Source of the DNA: JAYTXL01 sp043742955
GTDB taxonomy: Bacteria > Verrucomicrobiota > Verrucomicrobiia > Limisphaerales > JAYTXL01
Reading direction: 5' to 3'
Assembly: GCA_043742955.1 (NCBI GenBank)
Contig: JAYTXL010000282.1
Location: 1 to 7,268, forward strand
Length of the DNA stretch: 7,268 nucleotides
This document shows, piece after piece, positions 1 through 6,587 of this stretch. The notes under the pieces are model-generated. The model saw only the letters and a program-made list of their open reading frames with translations. It did no database searches and had not been told where the DNA came from. A program made the translations under genes and the position numbers. The number at the start of each line of letters is the position of its first letter. The stretch's first letter is position 1.

Positions 1-1
1 G

Positions 2-877
2 GGTGACCACGCGATGCGCATCTCCGTAAAGGATTCCAAGGGCAAAGTTCTCCAACAGGCCCGGACAACGCTGCATGTGGCGCCCCGCACCGCGGGTGAA
101 AATCGCAACGTGCGTCTGCTCATTGTCGGCGACAGCCTCACCCACGCTTCCGCGTATCCGAATGAAATCGCGCGCCGCCTCAGTGAACCCGGCAATCCGA
201 AATGGGTTCTGCTGGGCAGTCACAAGCCTGCCGGAGTGATGCCGGGCGTGGCCCATGAAGGTTACGGCGGCTGGACGTGGGCTGCGTTTCTCACCCGGTT
301 TGATCCGTCGCCACCCCATCCGACCGGCAACACCCCCGCACCCAAGCGCACCAGCCCGTTTGTCTACGCCGACGCAAATGGGAAGGGCGTGCTCGACATC
401 CCCCGCTATTTTCGCGAGCACTGCGACAACCAACCACCGGATGCCGTCCTGTTTCTGTTGGGCATCAACGACTGTTTCGGGGCCAAACCTGATGATCGAA
501 CGGCGATGGACCAGACCATTGACGCGACGCTGGACAACGCTGAAAAATTATTGGCGGCGTTTCGGCAGGCCACCCCGAAAGCCGTCTTCGCCATCGGGCT
601 CACCCCGCCGCCGAACTCGCGCGAGGAAGGATTCTTTGCCAATTACAAGGGACAATATCATCGCTGGGGCTGGAAGCGCATCCAGCACCGGCTCGTGCAA
701 CGCATGTTGGAACGCTTCGGAAAACGGGAAAGCGAAGGCATTCAACTCGTGCCCACCGAATTGAACCTCGATCCCATCGATGGCTACCCCGTCAACAACG
801 GCGTGCATCCCAATGGCGAAGGTTACGCGCAGCTCGGGACAAGTTTCTATGCGTGGTTGAAGGCGTGGGTAAAGTAG
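2..877 (+). CDS. SGNH/GDSL-family hydrolase (esterase), 5'-truncated
   Basis: The reading frame is open to the left edge; the ATG at 14 is probably internal, because the codons before it (Gly-Asp-His-Ala) continue a beta-strand-rich segment that looks like the end of an N-terminal Ig-like/beta-sandwich domain. Numbering from that ATG, the SGNH blocks are visible: block I VGDSLT with the nucleophile Ser41, block II Gly in GYGGWTW (about 84-88), block III GIND with Asn152, and block V NGVHPN with His265. These enzymes hydrolyse esters, often acetyl groups on polysaccharides, and are usually exported; any signal peptide would lie outside the window. The usual block V acid (Asp three residues before His) is Asn262 here. 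The C-terminus is complete, ending in TAG. The gene converges with the minus-strand operon, so it is a separate transcript. The family is secure; the substrate is unknown. Confidence 0.88.
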   Translation, partial: GDHAMRISVKDSKGKVLQQARTTLHVAPRTAGENRNVRLLIVGDSLTHASAYPNEIARRLSEPGNPKWVLLGSHKPAGVMPGVAHEGYGGWTWAAFLTRFDPSPPHPTGNTPAPKRTSPFVYADANGKGVLDIPRYFREHCDNQPPDAVLFLLGINDCFGAKPDDRTAMDQTIDATLDNAEKLLAAFRQATPKAVFAIGLTPPPNSREEGFFANYKGQYHRWGWKRIQHRLVQRMLERFGKRESEGIQLVPTELNLDPIDGYPVNNGVHPNGEGYAQLGTSFYAWLKAWVK

Positions 878-930
878 TCGGCGGCACAGCACAGGACTCG
901 ACTAACACCGCGAAGTGACACCAGCAACGT

Positions 931-948
931 TACCAACGACGGTTGGTA
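931..948 (+). terminator. Hairpin 54 bp past the hydrolase stop, possible terminator
   Basis: A perfect 7-bp stem (TACCAAC / GTTGGTA) closes a 4-base loop GACG. It stands just after the plus-strand hydrolase gene, where a transcript end is expected. There is no T-tract after it, so it is not a canonical intrinsic terminator; it may instead be an mRNA-stabilising or Rho-assisted end. The stem is seen directly; the role is inferred. Confidence 0.4.
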
Positions 949-1050
949 GTCTGTGAAGGGTAGGTGATGACGTGAGCGGTCTCCAATTTCTGTTTCTGAA
1001 ACCGAGGAGCATTGTCTCCGAACTCAGGTGAGCACGAGGCTCGCCGGTTA

Positions 1051-1116
1051 CCCCGCTTTGTCAAACTGCGAAGTTGAATTCAGGCGGGGCGGACCATGCG
1101 CGCGCCAGCGTCTTGG
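1051..1116 (+). repeat. REP-like 66-bp repeat, copy A
   Basis: This segment matches 1725-1790 in the same orientation at 63 of 66 positions, with differences at repeat positions 17, 45 and 55. Its left half forms a stem-loop: CCCCGC at 1051-1056 pairs with GCGGGG at 1084-1089, and within the loop TCAAAC faces GTTGA. In copy A the similarity continues into the larger inverted repeat at 1101-1237. Size, palindromy and intergenic position fit a REP/BIME-type dispersed repeat. The family name is unknown to me. Confidence 0.8.
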
Positions 1117-1237
1117 TCTGCGGTCGCTGCTGCACCGCTTTTCGGGTAGGCGTGTTTTTTCCAGCAGGATGGCTCTCATTCCATCGTGCGCGCAACAAAG
1201 CGGCGCCGCAGCAACCGCAGTCCAAAACGCTACCGCG
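1101..1237. repeat. BIME-like imperfect inverted repeat
   Basis: The 41 bases at 1101-1141 match the reverse complement of 1197-1237 at about 34 of 41 positions, including the shared blocks AGCGT, TTGG, CTGCGGT, GCTGC and CCGCTTT. Each arm also contains its own small stem (GCGGT / ACCGC in the left arm, GCGG / CCGC in the right arm, read on the minus strand). Two REP-like hairpins facing each other across about 55 bp is the layout of a bacterial interspersed mosaic element. Copy B at 1725-1790 carries only the beginning of this arm. Confidence 0.7.
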
Positions 1238-1305
1238 CGAAACAGGGTGCCTCGTGTTTCCGTCAGCGAAAGTCTACGCCGCACTACCTTTCTCCACCCA
1301 ATAGC

Positions 1306-1629
1306 TCATTTGACATGATGGTCAGTCAACTCCATGAGTGCATCCAGTCGTCGATTCGTTCCGTAGGCGTGAAACTCGATGAGGCAAAGCAAAACCACGA
1401 TAAAGTAAGGCGAGAATTGCCTCATTATCACGGAGTCGAATCCGCCAAACCCGTAAAGGACAACGGCGACGACGCCCATCAGGAGCGGAACGAGGTGGAA
1501 GCCGCGATATCCCCGTGCCTGCTCGATGAGCCTCAATCGTCTGAGAACTCGCTGCGCCTCGATGCTGTCAAGGGTCTCCTGCTGCTCTGGGGTGAGCTTC
1601 GCAATTTGGTCTTTGGTGAGTGTAGCCAT
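1306..1629 (-). CDS. Small two-helix membrane protein, unknown function
   Basis: I do not recognise this 107-residue protein. It starts at ATG (1629-1627) with no clear Shine-Dalgarno sequence and ends in TGA. The N-terminal 27 residues are hydrophilic (TKDQIAKLTPEQQETL region, likely helical), followed by a basic stretch around residues 28-42 (RVLRRLRLIEQARGYR). Two hydrophobic segments follow, about 44-63 and 73-89, joined by a short loop; the tail (TNRRLDALMELTDHHVK) is again charged. The positive-inside rule predicts both ends in the cytoplasm. Protein-like composition, two plausible membrane helices and a complete frame support a real gene. It lies 175 bp downstream of the ABC ATPase stop on the same strand, with a repeat copy on each side, so it is probably not part of the sugar operon's function. 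Confidence 0.68.
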   Translation of the reverse strand: MATLTKDQIAKLTPEQQETLDSIEAQRVLRRLRLIEQARGYRGFHLVPLLMGVVAVVLYGFGGFDSVIMRQFSPYFIVVLLCLIEFHAYGTNRRLDALMELTDHHVK

Positions 1630-1724
1630 AACAATTCGCGGAGGTTTCGTTTAACTGTGTATTGAAAGTCGATTGGGATTGAGAATTGTCCTTGGAGTCA
1701 TGTGGGCATCAATGTCGCCTTTTG

Positions 1725-1790
1725 CCCCGCTTTGTCAAACGGCGAAGTTGAATTCAGGCGGGGCGGACAATGCGCGCGGCAGCGTCTTGG
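1725..1790 (+). repeat. REP-like 66-bp repeat, copy B
   Basis: Direct copy of 1051-1116 (63 of 66 identical). Its stem is 7 bp: GCCCCGC at 1724-1730 with GCGGGGC at 1758-1764. It ends only 14 bp from the stop codon of the ABC ATPase gene, so in the operon transcript the hairpin would lie close to the 3' end, where REP-type structures can slow exonuclease decay or assist termination. No T-tract follows on either strand. The duplication is seen; the function is inferred. Confidence 0.8.
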
Positions 1791-1804
1791 ACTTCGCGAA
1801 TATC

Positions 1805-3334
1805 CTACGCCCCTTTCCCAGCCGGTCCGCTGGGCACCGCGCCCGCCATGGCGTGCATCAGTTCGGCCTTCGTGATTTCGCCGCGTGGAAACTCGGCAAG
1901 CACCCTGCCCTTCGCGAGCACGATCACGCGATCAGCCAGACCCAGTATTTCCTCGGCCTCGCTCGAGGTCAGCAAAATCGTCATTCCCTGCATCGCGAGT
2001 TCTTGGCACAGCCCGTAGATCTCCCATTTCGCACCGACATCGACGCCGCGGGTCGGATCATTGAGAATTAAAATGGCCGGACCCGTTGCCAGCCATTTGG
2101 CCAAAAGCACTTTCTGTTGATTGCCTCCACTGAGTTGAATAACATTTTGATCCTGGTTATCAGCCGTGATGCCCAGCCGGCTGACGTACTGCCCGGTGGT
2201 GATCCGGACCGCCCGATGGTCGATCAATCCCAGTCGGCCCAGCAATTGGTCCAGCACCAACAAAGTTGCATTGCGGGCAATGGACCAATCCATCATCAAA
2301 CCCTGTTCGCGGCGGCTCTCGGGAATCATCGCCCAGCCATTGCGGATCGCCGCGCCGGGCTTCCTGGGTTGCTGCAATCTGCCCTCGACCACAATCTGAC
2401 CGCCCGTCAGGCGGTCAAGACCAAAGAGCACCCGGAACAATTCGTCCACACCGGCGCCTTCGATCCCCGCAAATCCTACGATCTCGCCCTTCCGCGCCGT
2501 GAAGCTGATCGGCCCCAACCGAGGCGATCGGCAAAGAGCGCGCACCTCCAACCGAACCGCGCCGGGCGTTGCTTCTGCTGGCCGCGTGGGAAAATTATTA
2601 TCCAACGGTCGTCCAATCATGGCCGCGATGATCTGAGGCATCGTCGTCTCGCTGGCAACGTGGGTACCCTGATAGCGGCCGTCGCGCAGGACCGTGATGC
2701 GGTCCGCGATGGCGAACACCTCCTCCAGCCGGTGCGAAACATAAATCATCGTAATGCCCCGCGACCGCAGCCGGTGGATGATCGAGAACAGGCGTTGCGA
2801 TTCGCTTTCGTTCAAGGCCGAATTGGGCTCGTCCAGGATGATGATGCCCGACTGTTGTTCGAGCGTGCGGGCGATTTCGACCAGCTGCTTTTCAGCGATG
2901 GTGAGTGGGCCGACCAGTGCTTCGGGAGCGAGCTGCACCTCCAGTTCCGCCAGCACGCGCCGCGTGGCCTCGTGCATGGCGAGGCGTTGGACCCGGCCCC
3001 AGCGACCGGTTAATTCGCGGTTGGCGAAAATGTTGGCCGCCACCGTGCGGTGCGGAAACAAATTGAGCTCTTGAAAGACAATGCTGATTCCGTGACGACG
3101 GGCTTCACGGGGATTTTTCAACCTCACTGGCCGGCCTTCCAGCCGGATCTCTCCCGCGTCCGGTTCGTAAACCCCGGCGAGCAATTTCATCAGCGTGGAT
3201 TTGCCCGCCCCGTTTTCGCCGACGACGGCGTGGATTTCGCCCCGCCGGATTTCAAAGCTCACCGCCTCGAGGGCCGTCACGCCACCAAAGCGTTTCGTGA
3301 CGCGATTCAGTTGGATGAAAGGGACGTCAGCCAT
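1805..3334 (-). CDS. Sugar ABC transporter ATPase, two-domain (RbsA/MglA type)
   Basis: At 509 residues it has the usual length of the double-domain ATPases that power CUT2 monosaccharide importers on the cytoplasmic face. Domain 1: Walker A GENGAGKST (39-47), Q-loop Gln88, a relaxed signature LTIAEKQ (144-150) as is normal for this family, Walker B with Asp168-Glu169 (DEPNSAL) and switch His201. Domain 2: degenerate Walker A region GFAGIEGAG (287-295, no Lys), good signature LSGGNQQK (401-408), and a Walker B region reading LNDPTRGVDVG, with Asn425-Asp426 where Asp-Glu is usual. Domain 1 therefore carries the intact ATP-hydrolysis residues. The ATG is at 3334, 14 bp after the binding-protein stop, so the genes are co-transcribed. 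Last gene of the operon. The sugar cannot be read from the ATPase. Confidence 0.95.
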   Translation of the reverse strand: MADVPFIQLNRVTKRFGGVTALEAVSFEIRRGEIHAVVGENGAGKSTLMKLLAGVYEPDAGEIRLEGRPVRLKNPREARRHGISIVFQELNLFPHRTVAANIFANRELTGRWGRVQRLAMHEATRRVLAELEVQLAPEALVGPLTIAEKQLVEIARTLEQQSGIIILDEPNSALNESESQRLFSIIHRLRSRGITMIYVSHRLEEVFAIADRITVLRDGRYQGTHVASETTMPQIIAAMIGRPLDNNFPTRPAEATPGAVRLEVRALCRSPRLGPISFTARKGEIVGFAGIEGAGVDELFRVLFGLDRLTGGQIVVEGRLQQPRKPGAAIRNGWAMIPESRREQGLMMDWSIARNATLLVLDQLLGRLGLIDHRAVRITTGQYVSRLGITADNQDQNVIQLSGGNQQKVLLAKWLATGPAILILNDPTRGVDVGAKWEIYGLCQELAMQGMTILLTSSEAEEILGLADRVIVLAKGRVLAEFPRGEITKAELMHAMAGAVPSGPAGKGA

Positions 3335-3348
3335 GATCGCTGCCGAGC

Positions 3349-4473
3349 TCAGGGCTTGGATTGCGGCATTGGTTTGGCGACGGCTTTCAAATCAGAAAAA
3401 AGTTTGGCCACGTAGTCCGCATACCATTCCCGCTGTTTCTTCTCGTCGGTTTCGCGGCCGTAGATCGACTCGACATTCTCCTTGGTAACCACCTCCGTGC
3501 CGATGTCGATCCAGCCTGGCGGCAGCGGTTGTTTGTCGCGCAAGTGCCGCGCCAAAGCCACGACCGGCAGATAACCTTGCAGGTAGGGATGCTGGCCAAC
3601 GACGACCTGGATGGTGCCAGCCTTGACCGCGTCGAGGGTTTCGCGGCCGAGGTCGTAGCCCGCGACGAGCCATTGGCCTTTCGTGCGAATTTTCAGCCGC
3701 GCCAAATTCGGCAAGTCCATCGAACAAAGTCCGACGATGGCCACCATGGCGGGATTAGCCCCGGCCAGATTCTCCCACGCGCCGTAGTTGGCCGTGTTCT
3801 CGGTGTTGACGTCAAAGGGTTCGCTGATCTGGAATTTCGTGCCGGCCATGCCCTGCTTGAAGCCCTGGTAACGCTCGACCAACACCCCGACGCCGGGCGC
3901 GCACATCCCGACGATGATCCGGCCTTCGTGGCGATTTTGGGCGGCCAGGAATTTGCGCAGCTCCGTCGCCAGGATCACACCGCTCCCAAATTCGTCCTGA
4001 CCGAACCAGGTCGTGGCCGTCGATTTTGGGCTGGTGACATTGGCGGTGAGCACCGGGATGCCGGCCTCGGTCGCCTGGCGAATCGGCGTGACCCATACCT
4101 CTCCGGGCATCGGCACGACCACCAGTCCATTCACGTGTTTTTGGGTCATGCCTTCGAACATGGCGATGGCGTCGGCGGTCGAAAATCCGGCGGGCCCGAC
4201 CACATTAACCGACACGCTTTCGGCCAGGGCCGCGTCCTCCGCACCTTGTTTGATGACCTGCGTGAAATCATTCAAGCCATGCAACACATAACCGATTTTC
4301 GGCTTGTCGGTGGGTTTGAGTGTAGCGCCATCGGGCGTTTTTTCTTTGCAACCAAATACGAATGAGAGGGCCAGGATGAGGGAAAGTCTCCAGAGGGTGG
4401 CTCGCAGCTCGCCACCCTGGACTGCTCGGCGCAATCCCTTTATGGCGCATCCCAGTCTCTTGAGGGAGGGCAT
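3349..4473 (-). CDS. Sugar-binding lipoprotein of the ABC importer (Peripla_BP_4 type)
   Basis: Periplasmic ligand-binding component of the adjacent importer, 374 residues from the ATG at 4473. A basic N-region is followed by a hydrophobic core (about 30-41, LSLILALSFVFG) and Cys42, a lipobox-like end for lipoprotein processing. The mature part begins its first Rossmann-like lobe at KIGYVLHGLNDF and continues with features of the RbsB/LacI-type fold (GLVVVPM, AGIPVLTANV, GYDLG, VVVGQHPYLQGY). The frame stays open upstream to 4740, but that part is the translation of a MITE-like repeat and is not believable protein, so I chose the ATG at 4473. No Shine-Dalgarno is visible there. A 42-residue leader is long for a lipoprotein, partly because a palindrome (4385-4423) is translated in it. 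It sits 14 bp before the ATPase gene. Confidence 0.9.
   Translation of the reverse strand: MPSLKRLGCAIKGLRRAVQGGELRATLWRLSLILALSFVFGCKEKTPDGATLKPTDKPKIGYVLHGLNDFTQVIKQGAEDAALAESVSVNVVGPAGFSTADAIAMFEGMTQKHVNGLVVVPMPGEVWVTPIRQATEAGIPVLTANVTSPKSTATTWFGQDEFGSGVILATELRKFLAAQNRHEGRIIVGMCAPGVGVLVERYQGFKQGMAGTKFQISEPFDVNTENTANYGAWENLAGANPAMVAIVGLCSMDLPNLARLKIRTKGQWLVAGYDLGRETLDAVKAGTIQVVVGQHPYLQGYLPVVALARHLRDKQPLPPGWIDIGTEVVTKENVESIYGRETDEKKQREWYADYVAKLFSDLKAVAKPMPQSKP
4385..4423. repeat. Palindrome within the signal-peptide coding region
   Basis: AGTC at 4385-4388, then CCAGAGGGTGGC at 4390-4401, face GCCACCCTGG at 4411-4420 and GACT at 4420-4423; the arms pair apart from small bulges, around a 9-base loop. 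It falls inside the 5' coding part of the binding lipoprotein (about residues 17-29, VQGGELRATLW), directly ahead of the hydrophobic core. It resembles a REP-type hairpin that has become part of the reading frame. Confidence 0.6.
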
Positions 4474-4512
4474 GGTGAATCGACCGTTGGGTCGGCGGTT
4501 CCGCGTTGTCCT

Positions 4513-4642
4513 CCTCGCCTTAATCCTCTCCCCCAAGGGGGCGAGGAAATCGGACGCGGGGTGCGCGAGCGTTGCCGCCGCGTTCGTACGGCCTTGTTTC
4601 CGGCTCCCTCGCCCCCACTGGGGGAGAGGGTTGGGGTGAGGG
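4513..4642. mobile_element. MITE-like element with terminal inverted repeats
   Basis: The two ends are imperfect inverted copies: CCTCGCCTTAATCC (4513-4526) corresponds to the reverse complement of 4629-4642, CCTCACCCCAACCC. Each continues into its own C-run/G-run hairpin: CCTCTCCCCC AA GGGGGCGAGG at 4525-4546, and CCCTCGCCCCC ACT GGGGGAGAGGG at 4606-4630. The 130-bp unit carries no gene. When translated it gives PHPNPLPQWGRG and LAPLGER peptides, which I recognise as the false protein sequences produced by a widespread bacterial repeat of this type. No transposase or clear target duplication is seen. It lies between the permease and binding-protein genes. Confidence 0.75.
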
Positions 4643-4740
4643 GGAACGGCCGGACCCTCGGAACCAGCACGCAAGTCACCAGGAGGCATCCATTCCTTTG
4701 GGATTGAGATGTCCATTGTCTCTGGATCCGTACTTTTCAT

Positions 4741-5724
4741 TTATTTTCCTTCGGTTTTCTTTGCCAATCCCCCGATGGCCACGGCGGCAATAATCACAAC
4801 GCCGGTCACCACTGCCCCCCAATACGCGGAGAATTCCAGCAGCACGAGGCCATTGCGGATGACTGCGATCAGCAGCGCGCCCAAAATTCCGCCCACCACC
4901 GAACCGCTGCCGCCGGCGAGGGCGGTGCCACCGATCACCGCTGAGGCGATCACGTAGAGTTCGTATCCCTGCCCAGTGGTGGGGCTGCCCGATTGAAGAA
5001 ACGCCAGTTCCATGATGCCGGCGATGCTGGCCACCAAGCCCATGATCGTCATCGCGGCAATGCGATAACGGGCAATAGGGATTCCAGAATAGCGCGCCGC
5101 CTGCGCGTTGCTGCCGATCGCCTGCGCCCGCCAACCGAACGCCGTGTGGTTCAACACCCCATGCCCCACCAGACCGGCGATGAGCATCAGCCACACACCG
5201 GTGGGCACACCCAGCACCGTGCCGCTGCCGAGATCGAAGAGCAGGTTGTCCTTGGGAAAATTGCCGATGGGCGTCGACTTGGACCAGACGAGCGCCAGGC
5301 CGCGAAAAATGCTCATCGTGCCCAGCGTCACGATGATCGTCGGAATCCGCAGCAACACCCCGAGGACGCCGTTCAACAAGCCGCACGTCGCGCCGCTCGC
5401 CAAACCCGCGAGCACGGCCAGCGGCATTGGCATCCCTTCGCGCAACGCGACGGCCGTGATAATATTGACCAGCGTCAGAATGGCGCCGACCGAAAGATCG
5501 ATCTCCCCCATTGACAGCAGCAGGACCATGCCGACCGACAGGATGCCATAACTGGAGGCCTGGCGGGCGACCTGCAACAGATTTGCGGGCCGCACAAACT
5601 GGTCACCCGTGGCCAGCCACAACAAGCAGCACACACTCAGCAGCGCCACGATGACACCGATCTCGTCGATCTTCCGCAGCCGCTGCCAGACCGAACCGGG
5701 TTGGTTAAGCGTTTGGTCGCGCAT
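4741..5724 (-). CDS. Sugar ABC transporter permease (RbsC family, BPD_transp_2)
   Basis: A 327-residue inner-membrane protein with many hydrophobic helices, the usual length for an RbsC-type permease, which works as a homodimer. Family landmarks: GEIDLSVG at 73-80 (commonly GGIDLSVG), IPTIIVTLGTMSIFRGLAL at about 127-145, the cytoplasmic coupling segment GSNAQAARYSGIPIARYR at 204-221, and IGGTALAGGSGSVVG at 264-278. It starts at ATG 5724, 35 bp after the SDR stop, without an obvious Shine-Dalgarno. It is the only permease in this operon segment, consistent with a homodimer rather than a two-permease system such as rhizobial RhaPQ. A 267-bp gap carrying a MITE-like element separates it from the binding-protein gene. 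Confidence 0.95.
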   Translation of the reverse strand: MRDQTLNQPGSVWQRLRKIDEIGVIVALLSVCCLLWLATGDQFVRPANLLQVARQASSYGILSVGMVLLLSMGEIDLSVGAILTLVNIITAVALREGMPMPLAVLAGLASGATCGLLNGVLGVLLRIPTIIVTLGTMSIFRGLALVWSKSTPIGNFPKDNLLFDLGSGTVLGVPTGVWLMLIAGLVGHGVLNHTAFGWRAQAIGSNAQAARYSGIPIARYRIAAMTIMGLVASIAGIMELAFLQSGSPTTGQGYELYVIASAVIGGTALAGGSGSVVGGILGALLIAVIRNGLVLLEFSAYWGAVVTGVVIIAAVAIGGLAKKTEGK

Positions 5725-5759
5725 GATGCCAGGAAGTCAGTCGCGGTGTCCGCTGCGCA

Positions 5760-6587
5760 CTAAGCACGCCAGGGTTGGGTGCCGGAAGCATCATCCCAAC
5801 TGGGGATGGGAGCCTGCAGGCCGCCTTCGATCCAAAGAAACCGGCCATTGGTGGCGTCCGCTTCAGCGCTCACCAGGCGGAGCACGAGGTCGGCCGCCTT
5901 CTGCGGATTATCGCCGCCGGTCTGTTCCACCCAGCGCACCCACTGGCGATACGCCTCCGCTTCCGGCCCGAGCAACTCGGCTTCGGCACGGATCGCGGCC
6001 CACATCTCCGTCTTCACGTCGCCTGGGTGCAGCACATTGGCGGTCACACCCGTCCCAGCCAATTCAGCGGCGAGATGGCGGGTGAACTGGTTGAGCGCCA
6101 CCTTGCTCGTGGCGTACGCGCTGTTGAGCGGCCCCGGCGGATGCAGCGCGGCGGCCGAGGTGAAATTAATGATCCGGCCCCAGCGATTTTGGATCATGCC
6201 GCCAACAAACGCGCGCGCGGTCAAATAAGGGCCCCATAAATTAACGGCGATGGTGTCCATCCAGCGTTGCGGGTCGCTGTCTTTGATGAGCTGGATCGGG
6301 CCGAAAACTCCCGCGGCATTTACGAGAATCGAGACCAAACCAAATCGCTGCTCCACCGCCTGCTTCAATTCCTCCACGGCCCCGGGCCGGCTGATATCGG
6401 CGGGCAGTGCGTGCCCCACGCCTCCGGCCTGTTGGATCCTCTGCGCGGTTTCGAGCACTTGTTCCCGGCTGCGGGCCACGGCCACGACGCTGGCTCCGTG
6501 CGCTGCCAATTGGAGCGCCACCTCCCGGCCCAGGCCCCGACCCGCCCCGGTGATCACGGCGACCCTGCCTTTCAAGGAATGATTCAC
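5760..6587 (-). CDS. Short-chain dehydrogenase/reductase (classical SDR)
   Basis: A 275-residue, cytosolic NAD(P)-dependent oxidoreductase. Cofactor motif TGAGRGLG (13-20), NAAG (90-93), Asn116 in VNLWG, Ser144 in FTSAA, and the catalytic Tyr158/Lys162 in YATSK complete the SDR tetrad. The end of beta-2 reads VVAVARS (Arg39, no acidic residue), which favours NADP(H) by the usual SDR rule. The start is GTG at 6587; it overlaps the stop of the mutarotase gene by 4 bases (GTGA), a sign of translational coupling. Next to a sugar mutarotase and importer, oxidation of an aldose or reduction of a keto-sugar acid is plausible (L-fucose or L-rhamnose dehydrogenase-like), but SDR substrates cannot be read from motifs. 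The roughly 25-residue C-terminal tail after WIEGG is longer than typical. Confidence 0.93.
   Translation of the reverse strand: MNHSLKGRVAVITGAGRGLGREVALQLAAHGASVVAVARSREQVLETAQRIQQAGGVGHALPADISRPGAVEELKQAVEQRFGLVSILVNAAGVFGPIQLIKDSDPQRWMDTIAVNLWGPYLTARAFVGGMIQNRWGRIINFTSAAALHPPGPLNSAYATSKVALNQFTRHLAAELAGTGVTANVLHPGDVKTEMWAAIRAEAELLGPEAEAYRQWVRWVEQTGGDNPQKAADLVLRLVSAEADATNGRFLWIEGGLQAPIPSWDDASGTQPWRA

Larger units (their letters stand above)
878..1305. other. 428-bp gene-free region rich in hairpins
   Basis: No convincing coding sequence was found between the hydrolase stop and the end of the small membrane-protein gene. Short open frames here run straight through palindromes and show no family motif. 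The stretch holds a chain of potential stem-loops: 931-948, 1021-1049 (GGTGAGC / GCTCGCC with one G-T pair, loop ACGAG, flanked by AAC / GTT), 1051-1089 (CCCCGC / GCGGGG) and the large inverted repeat 1101-1237. It reads as a repeat-filled convergent intergenic region. Confidence 0.65.

Noticed and set aside
1028..1318. Plus-strand small protein of 96 residues
   Set aside because: It is translated straight through the REP-like repeat and the inverted repeat and has no recognisable protein features. Part of the same peptide (LNSGGADNARG versus MNSGGADHARA) recurs in another frame at copy B, as expected from a DNA repeat and not from a gene.
1724..1764. Intrinsic terminator of the operon
   Set aside because: The stem is GC-rich and in a suitable place, but the loop is long and no T-tract follows on either strand; kept as a repeat with only a possible 3'-end role.
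1051..1790. Integron gene cassette with attC sites
   Set aside because: The repeats contain AAC and GTT triplets (one fits GTTRRRY), but these are only 6 bases apart at the centre of the hairpin. In attC they mark the outer ends of a site of about 57-141 bp.
1051..1790. CRISPR array
   Set aside because: Only two copies, about 608 bp apart, with a gene between them; no regular short spacers and no cas genes.
2117..3013. Plus-strand open frame of 298 residues
   Set aside because: Antisense to the ABC ATPase, whose Walker and signature motifs are unmistakable on the minus strand.
3361..4365. Long plus-strand open frame of 334 residues
   Set aside because: It lies antisense to the binding-protein gene, whose fold motifs are clear; the frame is rich in His, Arg, Asp and Gln with no family signal, typical of an antisense shadow in GC-rich DNA.
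4474..4740. N-terminal extension of the sugar-binding protein to 463 residues
   Set aside because: The added residues are the translation of the MITE-like repeat (PHPNPLPQWGRG, LAPLGER); they place the lipoprotein signal more than 110 residues inside the protein, which is not plausible.
4993..5514. Plus-strand open frame of 173 residues
   Set aside because: Antisense to the permease; composition is Arg, His and Gln-rich without motifs, while the minus strand has clear RbsC-family signatures.
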